DNA of 64,000 bases from Bradyrhizobium nitroreducens (GCF_002776695.1 NZ_LFJC01000003.1:5771835-5835834), one strand, 5' to 3'. Positions 51,651 to 59,754 are shown, counted from the first letter of the stretch. Numbers and translations: made by a program. The notes: generated from the sequence alone by a model not told the origin.

Positions 51651-51939
51651 CCATCCCGTCGACCTCGACAGGCATCGCGGCATGGCCGCGCAGAAGGCGA
51701 CCGATCTGCGCCGCGCGCTGGCCGATGTCGAGAACAATGTCAGGCAGCTGCGCGAGCGCGAGGCCGATCTCGAACACCGCCTGATGACCGTGCCCGCCAT
51801 CTCCTGGCCCGAGGCCGCGGTGAAGGCGCGCTACCTGCTCAACCTCTATGCCGCGAGCCTGCCGGTCGAGGACACGCGCCACCGCGCGCTGGTGTCGGCG
51901 CTGCTCGACGATTTCGCCCGGCTGTCGGAGGAGAGCTGA
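51643..51939 (+). CDS. hypothetical coiled-coil protein (98 aa)
   Basis: Starts MTDHPVDLDRHRGMAAQKAT and contains a heptad-rich helix TDLRRALADVENNVRQLRER (about residues 20-50). A second helical part (LLNLYAASLPVEDTRHRALV, SALLDDFARLSEES) follows. It overlaps the preceding gene by eight bases and is probably co-translated with it. Function unknown; a partner of the 89-residue protein is a reasonable guess. Confidence 0.7.
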   Translation: MTDHPVDLDRHRGMAAQKATDLRRALADVENNVRQLREREADLEHRLMTVPAISWPEAAVKARYLLNLYAASLPVEDTRHRALVSALLDDFARLSEES

Positions 51940-52000
51940 GGCGAGTCTCGGCCGCTCGCGTCGCCTCACGCGCGAAAAGACGCGGACGCGACGCGGGCGG

Positions 52001-52030
52001 CCGGCCCTTGCCGGCCCTTGCTGGCCCTTG
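52001..52030. repeat. short tandem repeat, three 10-bp units
   Basis: CCGGCCCTTG, CCGGCCCTTG, CTGGCCCTTG in perfect 10-base register, upstream of the DUF1488 gene. It may vary in copy number between strains. Confidence 0.8.
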
Positions 52031-52116
52031 GGGGCACTCGTCCGGGCTCGTCGCGCCGAAGCCGCGCCGAAGGCGGAAGCAGCCGGGCTTAACCAACCCT
52101 CGACAAGGAGCAGGCG

Positions 52117-52395
52117 ATGACACTCAGCAGCGGCCGCTACATCGGCCTCCAATACGAGCGGATGATCGTGCTGTTCTCGATGCGCGACGGCGCGCGCGAG
52201 ATCGGCTGCGCGATCTCGACCTCGGCGATGGACGATCTCGAGCGCGGCCCCAGGGTCCCCCCCGAGCACCGCGAAGCCCAGTTCACCCGCCTGCGCGAGC
52301 GCATCGAAGCCTGCGCCGCCGGCAAATACCACGCCAGCGAATTCGAGGGGCAGCCGCCGGGGATCGTGCTGCGGAGTATCGATTTTCGGGGGTAG
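52117..52395 (+). CDS. DUF1488 family protein
   Basis: A 92-residue protein (MTLSSGRYIGLQYERMIVLF ... CAISTSAMDDLERG ... RLRERIEACAAGKYHASEFE ... IVLRSIDFRG). It matches the small DUF1488 type, common in Rhizobiales and of unknown function. AAGGAG precedes the ATG. It ends just before the first DUF2235 remnant. Confidence 0.8.
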   Translation: MTLSSGRYIGLQYERMIVLFSMRDGAREIGCAISTSAMDDLERGPRVPPEHREAQFTRLRERIEACAAGKYHASEFEGQPPGIVLRSIDFRG

Positions 52396-52412
52396 GGGGA
52401 GGGGGGCGCTTA

Positions 52413-52582
52413 CGTCGTCGGCCCCGTCACCGCTTTGGCCCCGGTATCGCAGGACGCCATCTGCCGCGGCTGCGTCCTGACGAGGTCTTTGGGGAAGAGG
52501 GCAGGTGCGGGATCACGCACGGAATCCATGGGATGCGCCTCGGGGGATGCTGCCGGGGCGAGTATAGCGGAGACGGAGTGGA
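52413..52582 (-). pseudogene. DUF2235 gene remnant 1
   Basis: Two blocks match the intact DUF2235 locus at 49097-50416 and its upstream region, in the same orientation. Block one, 52413-52478, corresponds to about 50232-50294 (shared CCATCTGCCGCGGCTGCGTC). Block two, about 52546-52582, corresponds to the leader about 50435-50470 (shared GCGAGTATAGC). The 140 or so bases between them in the intact gene are replaced or lost. It lies directly upstream of the phosphoribosyltransferase operon. Confidence 0.75.
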
Positions 52583-52637
52583 AGCGCCCAAGTTTGGCGG
52601 AAACGTCGACGACATCCGGAGGTTGATACTAATATAT

Positions 52638-52663
52638 CCTCCATCAAAGATGGCGGAGGGCAT
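52638..52663 (+). promoter_or_regulatory. possible ribosome-binding-site hairpin of the phosphoribosyltransferase gene
   Basis: CCTCCATC (52638-52645), AAA loop, GATGGCGGAGG (52649-52659) can pair, placing the GGAGGG Shine-Dalgarno in the stem four bases before the ATG at 52664. Just upstream is the A/T-rich TTGATACTAATATATCC (52623-52639), the only good promoter-like patch in the gap. This is a weak inference from sequence alone. Confidence 0.35.
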
Positions 52664-53242
52664 ATGGCGATCAACCTGGACGGTAACTGGAAATCGGGCA
52701 AGGCCTACGATCTGCATACTGTATCGAGCACCCATCTCGGGACGGATGAGTCCGGTCATGATCGATTTGACAATACCCGCAGCGAGATGGGCGAGCTCGT
52801 GTATCAGCTCAAGTACAAGGGCGATAAGTCCAAAGTTCAGCAGATCGTCACCTTGCTTGACGACATCAAGGGAATCGAGGGATTTGATTTCATCATTCCC
52901 ATTCCACCGACAAAGAAGAACCGCCCGGTTCAGCCGGTCGAACTGATTGCGGAGGCGCTTGGTGCACGGCGCAAGGTGGCGGTTGCAGTGGGTGCGCTTA
53001 CCAACAGCGGCAATGAAGAATTGAAGGGTATTACCGACCCGATCGCGCGCAAGGAACTCCTCGATGAGGCCCTCAAGCTGGACGCCTCCCAGGGCAGGTT
53101 CAGAGGCAGGAAAGTATTGCTGGTCGACGATCTCTATCGTTCCGGCTCCACGCTACGCGTCGCGACCGATTTGCTATATAAGGAAGGCGAGGCAGCGCAG
53201 GTTTCCGTCCTGACGATGACCAAAACGAGAAGCAATCGATGA
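52664..53242 (+). CDS. ComF-like phosphoribosyltransferase
   Basis: A 192-residue type I phosphoribosyltransferase fold. The PRPP-binding loop is VLLVDDLYRSGSTL (about residues 148-161), with two acidic residues before the Ser/Thr-rich phosphate loop. An upstream ComF-like segment is FDFIIPIPPTKKNRPVQPVE. The C-terminus ends in a beta-strand VSVLTMTKTRSNR. Unlike competence ComF, no zinc-binding CxxC N-terminus is present. The gene overlaps the following SLOG gene by four bases (ATGA). It is more A/T-rich than the surrounding genome, suggesting transfer. A fragment of it recurs at 54026-54096. The substrate is unknown. Confidence 0.82.
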   Translation: MAINLDGNWKSGKAYDLHTVSSTHLGTDESGHDRFDNTRSEMGELVYQLKYKGDKSKVQQIVTLLDDIKGIEGFDFIIPIPPTKKNRPVQPVELIAEALGARRKVAVAVGALTNSGNEELKGITDPIARKELLDEALKLDASQGRFRGRKVLLVDDLYRSGSTLRVATDLLYKEGEAAQVSVLTMTKTRSNR

Positions 53243-53796
53243 CCACCGTCTTCCTGTCCGGCTCCCGAAAGATCTCTCGTATTGGAAGCGAGGTTCGTGG
53301 CCGGCTGGAAAACATGGTCCAGAACGGGCTGACGATCGTCACCGGCGATGCCAATGGCGCCGACAAGGCCATGCAATCCTGTCTGCACGAGTTGGGCTAT
53401 TCCGACATCACGGTGTATTTCGTCGGAGCCGCGCCACGGAACAATGTCGGAAACTGGCCGACCCGCAACGTCGTTGCCGACGCGAAATTGCAGGGGCGGG
53501 AATTCTACGCTCAAAAAGACCGCGCGATGGCTGATATCGCCGATCTCGGTTTTGTCCTGTGGGACGGCAAGAGTTCCGGGTCGGTTCAGAACATGCTCTG
53601 GCTCGTCGCGCGAAGGAAGGCGGTCGTGGTCTACTACGCTCCCGAAAAGCAGTTCTACAATTTCAGGAGCGAGAACGAGCTGGTCGATTTTCTCAGCGCT
53701 TGCGATGATGAGACGCTGGACGATCTCGGTCGAAAAGTCGCGCTACCCGAACGCTTGAAGAAGGCGCATCGAACGCAGCAGGTACTCAATCTCTAG
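53239..53796 (+). CDS. SLOG/DprA-like Rossmann-fold protein
   Basis: A 185-residue protein. It opens MTTVFLSGSRKISRI, with the GSR motif after the first beta-strand. It then has IVTGDANGADKAMQS, corresponding to the nucleotide-binding G-G-A-x-G-A-D-type motif of the SLOG/LOG/DprA superfamily. A later segment ADLGFVLWDGKSSGSVQNML resembles the D-G-x-S-x-G-T type region. SLOG proteins bind or cleave nucleotides (LOG is a nucleotide phosphoribohydrolase; DprA binds ssDNA; others are sensors in conflict systems). It is translationally coupled to the phosphoribosyltransferase. DprA and ComF are also a functional pair in natural transformation. Confidence 0.8.
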   Translation: MTTVFLSGSRKISRIGSEVRGRLENMVQNGLTIVTGDANGADKAMQSCLHELGYSDITVYFVGAAPRNNVGNWPTRNVVADAKLQGREFYAQKDRAMADIADLGFVLWDGKSSGSVQNMLWLVARRKAVVVYYAPEKQFYNFRSENELVDFLSACDDETLDDLGRKVALPERLKKAHRTQQVLNL

Positions 53797-53810
53797 ACAG
53801 CCATCGACGG

Positions 53811-54026
53811 CACATCGTCATCGAGCCCATGGCTGGTGGCGAGCCCCAGCACCAGGTTGACGTTGGCCTTGAGCCGGTGTCACGTCGTCGGCTCCGTCAC
53901 CGTGCCGACCCCGGTATCGCACGACACCATCTGCCGCGGCTGCGTCCGGTCGGTCTTGCGCAGGCCGCGATGGAGCTTGAGGACGTTGGAGATGTTCTCG
54001 CTGATCTCGTTGCCGGTGCCGTCACA
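53811..54026 (-). pseudogene. DUF2235 gene remnant 2
   Basis: About 215 bases closely match 50158-50370 inside the intact DUF2235 gene, same orientation, with scattered substitutions (for example TCATCGAGCCCATGGCTGGT against TCATCGAGCCCGTAGCCGGT). It covers the N-terminal third only and has no start. It begins 15 bases after the SLOG stop. Confidence 0.85.
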
Positions 54027-54096
54027 AGGTCCAGCGGATCGTCTCCTTGCTTGACGATATCAAGGAAATCGAAGGATTGATTTCATCATTCCCATT
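54026..54096 (+). pseudogene. phosphoribosyltransferase gene remnant
   Basis: About 70 bases match 52832-52903 of the intact phosphoribosyltransferase gene (shared CTCCTTGCTTGACGATATCAAG-like stretch, GATTTCATCATTCCCATT). A one-base deletion breaks the frame. It is fused directly to the DUF2235 remnant and followed by a C9 run and the end of the helicase gene. It shows that the DUF2235-to-phosphoribosyltransferase junction once existed twice. Confidence 0.85.
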
Positions 54097-54119
54097 TGTT
54101 CCCCCCCCCAAACAAAAGA

Positions 54120-57100
54120 CTAGCGGTCGATTTCTATCCAATTCTCCTTGCCACGTTTTCCGACACAGATACGGCCGATAATGCTTCTAGTCGAAAAGTC
54201 GTAAAGGGCGCCAACTTGATATACGCGAAGCCCCAGCATTGCTCGTGATTCGGAGGATGTTGCCAAGTGCCGACTGTCAGGTGACACAATTGCAGCCTCT
54301 ACTCGATACTTTCCACCGTTCTTGGCTGACGAGAGCTGGCTAGCAACCTCCGGCCATCTTTCGACGCCATCCGAATTTCGCCGGATGCCATTGAGCATCT
54401 CGATGAGGGGCTGAAGCCGGTAGGGCGCATTTGGCGTCATGTAGTCAAGGTGGATCGCAAGCCCAGTTAATTCACAAGTTCGGATGTCGTCCGGGTGGGC
54501 TGTTCGGCCGCTCCATGCGCACGTTTGTCGCTCAGTAGGTGTGCAAAATGTGCCGGTCGATGATCGTTGGGCGATCTGCTCCAAGAGCCGGAGACCAGAT
54601 AGACTGCTGGTCACGAAGTAGCGCTTGAGTGCCAGTCTGCCGCTTACGGAACATCTTTCGAGGCCAATTGGTAAGACCATCTTGCCGGTAACTTCGCACT
54701 TCTCAAGAACTCCTGTTCTGACAGGATGCCCGGTTATCTCGCATTTTTCTGCTTCGTCCATCGCGATGGGGAGGCGTGTTTCGTGACAAAACACAAATTC
54801 TTGCTTGTGCCCCGTTCTTCCAGAGACGGACGATTTCATTTCTTCGTCGCGCCGATAGTCCTTTCCAGAAATTTCACTGACGGCCAATTCGTCGGGAAGA
54901 AAATCCGACTTGGTGAACGAGCACGCTCGAAAATGCTCTGCTTCGGCCTTCTTTCCACTCATTGCGGACGTCTTGAGGAGGTCGGCTGAGATCAATTTTC
55001 CAGATACGGCAGACAGGTCTGCTTCCTCACGAAGAATGCGCTTTCCGCTTTGTGCGCAGACAATCGTGAACTCCGGGAGGACTAGGCGTCCGCTCATCTC
55101 GGATCTTATAAGGAGGTGCTGGAGCACGTAGGCGCCTGTTACGTCACATCGCGACAAACAGTGGTTAGGTACGGTCTTTCCAGACTTAGAGCATAAGCTC
55201 AGTTCGGGGGCTCGAATGAGTGTTCCATCATGTGGCCGAACGACGAGTAGGCTCTCGTATTCGTCCTCTGAGTCGATGGTATATCGTACCTTTACTCCGA
55301 TTTCCCTATGCACTCTGCCGTCCAGTCCGACGAGGGTCATTTCCAGTCGGGGAGTGAACTCGTCTTCCAGCTTCTTGCGCTTGCGCGTATCAGATGTGCG
55401 CATAGTTTCGTATTCCCGGCGCTCTAGGTAGAAGCGCGAGAACTCCGAAATGCTGTCATCCGATAAGGCGGCTCGCTGAAGTCTGTCGATATCGATGCCG
55501 AGTGCTTGAGGCTTGTCGAACGCCTTTGGGATTGGATTGATGGCAGTCTTGCCCGGCTCGGTGCGGTGATCTTGATTCTTGCAGTCGATGCCCACGAGCC
55601 GCTCATAGCTATCATGAGCTACAGTGGCTCTGATCCGTAGGAGGGCTGACCCGCCGAACACTCGGATGGCATCGATCAGTTCTGAGGACGTGAAGCGTCC
55701 ACCGAATTGCGTAATCCAGGTCTGTGCAATTTCTCGGGATGCTCGTGTCGGATCTTGGTCGAGGTCGTCCACCTCGTGGAGTCCGCTCGCAACGATGCGA
55801 CTGACGAGGCGCTGAAAGGCCGGCGCCCCCGGTGCATATAATGTAGTTCGTTTGGCTGGGTCGGCTGGGTCTGCGAATCTAATGTATTCGCGTCCCCCAT
55901 TCTCTTCAGCACGGAGAAGTCCATTGGGTTCCTCGGTCAGCTGAACTTTCAGGAATTTGAGCGCCGCCAGTGCGAACTCACGAGGAGCGATCGAGCATTC
56001 ATTCTTCGGAAGTGTTGGAGTGCGTGGGCCGTCATACTCGGCTTCGTCCATGCCTCCAAGCATGGCGTTGATATTTGCCTCTTCGCGTTCGAGCTCTAAC
56101 TTGGCGTCCTCAATGCTCTTTTCAGCAAGTTTTGTGGCCCTTTCGACGTCTTTTCCTGCGAGAGCAGCCAGCACAAGATCTAGAATTCTGTCTTCAAAGC
56201 CAGATCCGCCATCTTCATCTCCGTCGCTGACATCCGCGCCTTGCAGAAGAGCTTCAACATCACCGACAGCGTGTGATGCCATCTGAAGTTTTTCCATCAG
56301 CCGACCGACGATGTAATCTTCAAACGTGCCTCTTAGAGTGACGTTGTAGATGCTTACAAATGCATGAGCCGAAGCGAGACGCTGCACACGCCCGATCCGC
56401 TGTTCGACAATCATCGGATTCCAGGGCAGATCATAGTTGACGAGTACGTTTGCTATTTGAAGATTGACGCCTTCGGAGCCAGCTTCTGTTGAAACGATAA
56501 CTCTGTAGCGTGGCGGTGTTTCACGGAAGAGCTTAATGGTCTCCTGGTTTCGTTCCCCCGAGTCGCCATTAATTATGCCGACTTTCAGCCCGTGGCCTTC
56601 GAGGAAGTTTTGGATTGTTGTCTGAGTCTCTCGTCGGATCGTGAATACGACCAACCGCCAGCCGTCGGGATTTTCCTTCTTTAGCTTTTCTATCAGCTTG
56701 TTGAGGCCGAGAAGCTTCGCCGTTAGCGGCATCTTGGTAACGATGCCTTTGACTGTCGTTGCAAGGTCGGCCGGAGCCGTCCCGTTTCGAGCCATATTGT
56801 CCAACTGAGCGGAGAGTGCCTCGGGACTGCTCGTCAACGCCTGAAGTATCGAGATCTGGGTAAGTCGATTGAGCTTTTGAATCGGCTCAGCAATCGCTTT
56901 GATGAGCTGCAGCTCTGCAGGCGTTGGGTCTACCTCGTGCCGTAAGACCTTTCGTTCAGGGAAATAGAGTTTCGCATCACCTCGACGAACCCGGGACATG
57001 TAGCCGTAGACGATTGACCGAAATTCGTCTCTTGCCTCTTCCTTTAACTGGCGTGCCCCATCCCGAGGATCTGCAACAAATTTCCTGATGAACGTGCCTT

Positions 57101-57818
57101 CGTTGCCGAAGGGGTTGTCATGTCCGCGAGCGACAGTCAGTAGGTCAACGAGAGAATATAGGTCCCACAACCGGTTTTGGATGGGCGTGGCGGTCAGCAT
57201 TAGAACGTAGGGAAATCGTCGTTCCTCTAGCGCCTTGCGAAAGCGTTTGGCCACCTGAGGAGTATTGGGGACGCCGTATAGATTCCTTAGCTTGTGCGCT
57301 TCGTCTAGGACGAGCATCTGGAAACGGTCTTCCGGAAGTCTTTCGAGATACAACCGAGCTGAGTTGTATGTTGTGATTACCGCGCCGACCTCGTCAGGCT
57401 CAGCGGTAAGTAGGTCCCTTCCAAATGCAACGATGCCTGGAAAGTTGAACTTCGACTCCAGTTCCTCCTTCCATTGCTGGGCGAGAATTTTTGGGCAGAC
57501 GATTAGGACTTTGGACAGCCGAGATCGGACGACAAGTTCGCTGATAATCAGACCAGCGCTGATCGTTTTGCCGAGACCGACATCATCCGCGAGCAGAGTT
57601 ACCGGAAGGCGACGACAGAATGTAATGAGGTTGGTGACTTGGTGATGGTAAGGAGTAAGATGATCATTCCATCGTGGCGCTGACTTAAAATCTTCCGGGC
57701 GATCAATAACTATCGGATCGGTCAGATCCCATTCGAGACCTGCTCGGTAAATTCTATAATCTTCGGGCTCTTTGCTCCGGCTAAGAATCTTTGACTTAAA
57801 TTCTGTGGCGACGTCCAT
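54120..57818 (-). CDS. SNF2/RapA-like helicase with C-terminal 15-residue tandem repeats
   Basis: A protein of about 1232 residues in a clearly A/T-richer region. The N-terminal SNF2 ATPase core has Walker A DDVGLGKT (about 78-85), DEAH (about 172-175), LTATPIQNR (about 208-216), and helicase C motifs STEAGSEGVNLQ and EQRIGRVQR (about 472-480). A middle region of about 350 residues follows. Then about 17 units of consensus [C/S]-x-x-[S/T]-G-[K/R]-x(9), with an almost exact 15-residue spacing (residues about 876-1130; bases about 54432-55193). The core resembles RapA/HepA and the DrmD-like helicases of defence systems, but no other DISARM gene is present. It is convergent with the phosphoribosyltransferase-SLOG operon. 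ATG 57818 is taken; a TTG at 57830 is an alternative. Confidence 0.88.
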   Translation of the reverse strand: MDVATEFKSKILSRSKEPEDYRIYRAGLEWDLTDPIVIDRPEDFKSAPRWNDHLTPYHHQVTNLITFCRRLPVTLLADDVGLGKTISAGLIISELVVRSRLSKVLIVCPKILAQQWKEELESKFNFPGIVAFGRDLLTAEPDEVGAVITTYNSARLYLERLPEDRFQMLVLDEAHKLRNLYGVPNTPQVAKRFRKALEERRFPYVLMLTATPIQNRLWDLYSLVDLLTVARGHDNPFGNEGTFIRKFVADPRDGARQLKEEARDEFRSIVYGYMSRVRRGDAKLYFPERKVLRHEVDPTPAELQLIKAIAEPIQKLNRLTQISILQALTSSPEALSAQLDNMARNGTAPADLATTVKGIVTKMPLTAKLLGLNKLIEKLKKENPDGWRLVVFTIRRETQTTIQNFLEGHGLKVGIINGDSGERNQETIKLFRETPPRYRVIVSTEAGSEGVNLQIANVLVNYDLPWNPMIVEQRIGRVQRLASAHAFVSIYNVTLRGTFEDYIVGRLMEKLQMASHAVGDVEALLQGADVSDGDEDGGSGFEDRILDLVLAALAGKDVERATKLAEKSIEDAKLELEREEANINAMLGGMDEAEYDGPRTPTLPKNECSIAPREFALAALKFLKVQLTEEPNGLLRAEENGGREYIRFADPADPAKRTTLYAPGAPAFQRLVSRIVASGLHEVDDLDQDPTRASREIAQTWITQFGGRFTSSELIDAIRVFGGSALLRIRATVAHDSYERLVGIDCKNQDHRTEPGKTAINPIPKAFDKPQALGIDIDRLQRAALSDDSISEFSRFYLERREYETMRTSDTRKRKKLEDEFTPRLEMTLVGLDGRVHREIGVKVRYTIDSEDEYESLLVVRPHDGTLIRAPELSLCSKSGKTVPNHCLSRCDVTGAYVLQHLLIRSEMSGRLVLPEFTIVCAQSGKRILREEADLSAVSGKLISADLLKTSAMSGKKAEAEHFRACSFTKSDFLPDELAVSEISGKDYRRDEEMKSSVSGRTGHKQEFVFCHETRLPIAMDEAEKCEITGHPVRTGVLEKCEVTGKMVLPIGLERCSVSGRLALKRYFVTSSLSGLRLLEQIAQRSSTGTFCTPTERQTCAWSGRTAHPDDIRTCELTGLAIHLDYMTPNAPYRLQPLIEMLNGIRRNSDGVERWPEVASQLSSAKNGGKYRVEAAIVSPDSRHLATSSESRAMLGLRVYQVGALYDFSTRSIIGRICVGKRGKENWIEIDR

Positions 57819-57904
57819 CCTCCGACCCAATCTAAGACGTGCTCAACCGCAGGATGCTCGGTTCTACCCTGACGGGCAAGTGCACTTTCGTTGATGGGCC
57901 GGGA

Positions 57905-57942
57905 CCAAAAAACAAAAACGGCCGGATCTTCCGATCCGGCCG
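57905..57942 (-). terminator. intrinsic terminator of rpmB
   Basis: On the minus strand: 10-bp stem CGGCCGGATC/GATCCGGCCG (57933-57942 and 57919-57928) with a GGAA tetraloop. It is followed at once by TTTTTGTTTTTTGG (57905-57918). This is a textbook rho-independent terminator about 70 bases after the rpmB stop. Confidence 0.9.
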
Positions 57943-58013
57943 CAACGCAAACTCTTACTCGGCTAAGCCTACGCCACGCGACGCAACCTAGCCCCCGCCC
58001 AATTCTGAAAAAC

Positions 58014-58325
58014 TCAGCTCGCCTTCTTCGCCGGGGCAGCCGTCGGGCCGACCTTCTTGACGATCGCGCGCTTCAGTTCGAGGGCGCGCGGGGAGAGGTT
58101 GTCGGCGTTGGCCTTGAGCAGGAAGGCATCGAGGCCGCCATTGTGGTCGACGCTCTTCACCGCGTTGGTGGAGACGCGCAGGCGCACGTTGCGCTCCAGG
58201 GCTTCCGAAATGAAGGTCACGTTGACCAGGTTCGGCAGGAAGCGGCGCTTGGTCTTGATGTTGGAGTGGCTGACCTTGTGGCCGACGAGGGGGCCCTTGG
58301 CCGTCAGTTCGCAGCGGCGAGACAT
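58014..58325 (-). CDS. rpmB: 50S ribosomal protein L28
   Basis: A 103-residue L28 with the typical start MSRRCELTAKGPLVGHKVSH and the core SNIKTKRRFLPNLVNVTF ... LRVSTNAVKSVDHNGGLDAF. The short C-terminal extension (KKVGPTAAPAKKAS) is common in alphaproteobacteria. It is monocistronic with a strong terminator; upstream lies a family 2 repeat. Confidence 0.97.
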   Translation of the reverse strand: MSRRCELTAKGPLVGHKVSHSNIKTKRRFLPNLVNVTFISEALERNVRLRVSTNAVKSVDHNGGLDAFLLKANADNLSPRALELKRAIVKKVGPTAAPAKKAS

Positions 58326-58467
58326 GGCATCAATCCTTATCCTAAAACCCCCAACGATGTGCGGCCGCCATTCTGGGCGCCACGGGGGCGAATTCTCTGT
58401 CCTTGCAGGGAGCGGGCGGACGTATAGGGGGGAAGGGGCGGGACGTCAAGTTTTCGGGCGGTCTTTT

Positions 58468-58640
58468 CGCCTCTCCCCGCCTGCGGGGAGAGGCCGGAAT
58501 GCGCGCGAATAGCGCGGATTCCGGGTGAGGGGGGCTCTCCACGGGGGAGGTGTACGGTAGGGATACCCAACTGCCACCGCCCTCGCGGCGAGTCCCCCTC
58601 ACCCCGACCCTCTCCCCGCAAGCGGGGCGAGGGGGAAGAG
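58468..58640. repeat. palindromic intergenic element, family 2, copy 2
   Basis: Starts CGCCTCTCCCCGCCTGCGGG and ends CTCTCCCCGCAAGCGGGGCG. Inside are GCCGGAATGCGCGCGAATAG with TGAGGGGGGCTCTCC, and GGCGAGTCCCCCTCACC. It is the same family as 50508-50683 but with a different central segment. It lies between the rpmB promoter and the DUF3108 gene; no gene was found in 58326-58856. Confidence 0.8.
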
Positions 58641-58856
58641 ACAGAGGGGGAGAGGCGAAGAGATCACCAAAACGGCAATGTTTGTCGCGCCTTACCATCA
58701 CATAAAGGGCGCATTCGGGCCCGAAGAGTCCGGTGGAGTTCCCTGGGACTCCGGTGGAGTTCCCCGGCCAGACACGCCGGGACACATTGTTTGTCGCGGT
58801 TTTTGGCTTAAGTAACGGCCATCGCGTCCCGATTGGCGCCCCGATTGGATTGTTTC

Positions 58857-59729
58857 GTGCCCACAACGCCCTTTTCTGCGCTCAAATCGCGCTTCGCTCG
58901 CCCGCGCCTGGCCGGCTGGCTGACGGTGGTTTGCGGCTTGGCCGTGGTGTGGGGCGCAGCGCCGGCAGCGGCGCAGGGCAAGCTCGAGGCGCAATATGAG
59001 GCCTCGCTCGCCGGCATTCCCGTCGGCAAGGGCGCCTGGAACATCGACATCCAGGACGACGTGTTCGCGGCTGCGGCCTCCGGCGGCACCTCGGGCCTGC
59101 TGAAATCCTTCACCGGCGGGTCCGGCACCGGCGCTTCGCAGGGGCGCGTCGTCAATGGCGCGCTGGTCGCGACCGGCTACCAGGCCTCCACCACCACCTC
59201 GAAGAAGACCGAAGAGATCCGCATCACGCTCGACAAGGGCAATGTGAAGGATTTTGCCATCCTGCCGGAGCCGCCGGTCGATCCCGACCGCATCGTCGTC
59301 ACCGAGGCGCATCGCCGCGGTGTCTGGGACCCCATGACGGCCTCGCTGCTGCGGGTATCAGGCACTGGCGACCCCGTCTCGCCGGAGGCCTGCCACAACT
59401 CGGCCCCCGTGTTCGACGGCCGCATGCGCTACGAGCTCAAGCTCGATTTCAAGCGCATGGAGAGCGTGAAGGCGGAGAAGGGCTACAAGGGCCCGGTCGT
59501 GGTCTGCGCGATCTATTTCGTGCCCGTCGCCGGCTACATCCCCGACCGTCCCGTGATCAAATACCTCGCCGCCCAGCGCAACATGGAAATCGCGTTCGCC
59601 CCCGTCGCCGGCACGCGCATCCTGGTCCCGTTCTGGCTGAAAGTGCCGACCCCGCTGGGGCCTGCCATGCTGGAAGCGACCAGCTTCATCACCACCGCCC
59701 AGCCGCCCCGCGTGGCGAAGACGCAGTAG
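58857..59729 (+). CDS. DUF3108 domain secreted protein
   Basis: A protein of about 290 residues with a signal peptide (RLAGWLTVVCGLAVVWGAAPA, cleavage after AAAQ). A mature beta-rich domain follows: KLEAQYEASLAGIPVGKGAW at its start, then DPMTASLLRVSGTGDP and CAIYFVPVAGYIPDRPVIKY. This is the DUF3108 pattern, a periplasmic/outer-membrane associated family of unknown function with a lipocalin- or SPOR-adjacent look. GTG 58857 is preferred to upstream TTG codons. Monocistronic. Confidence 0.83.
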   Translation: MPTTPFSALKSRFARPRLAGWLTVVCGLAVVWGAAPAAAQGKLEAQYEASLAGIPVGKGAWNIDIQDDVFAAAASGGTSGLLKSFTGGSGTGASQGRVVNGALVATGYQASTTTSKKTEEIRITLDKGNVKDFAILPEPPVDPDRIVVTEAHRRGVWDPMTASLLRVSGTGDPVSPEACHNSAPVFDGRMRYELKLDFKRMESVKAEKGYKGPVVVCAIYFVPVAGYIPDRPVIKYLAAQRNMEIAFAPVAGTRILVPFWLKVPTPLGPAMLEATSFITTAQPPRVAKTQ

Positions 59730-59754
59730 GACGACCACGGCAGCGGTGCCTCTT

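Noticed and set aside
52001..52030. CRISPR-like array
   Set aside because: Only three contiguous 10-base units without spacers; no cas gene in the window.
54120..57818. DISARM system call based on the DrmD-like helicase
   Set aside because: No DrmA, DrmB, DrmC or methyltransferase gene is present on either side.
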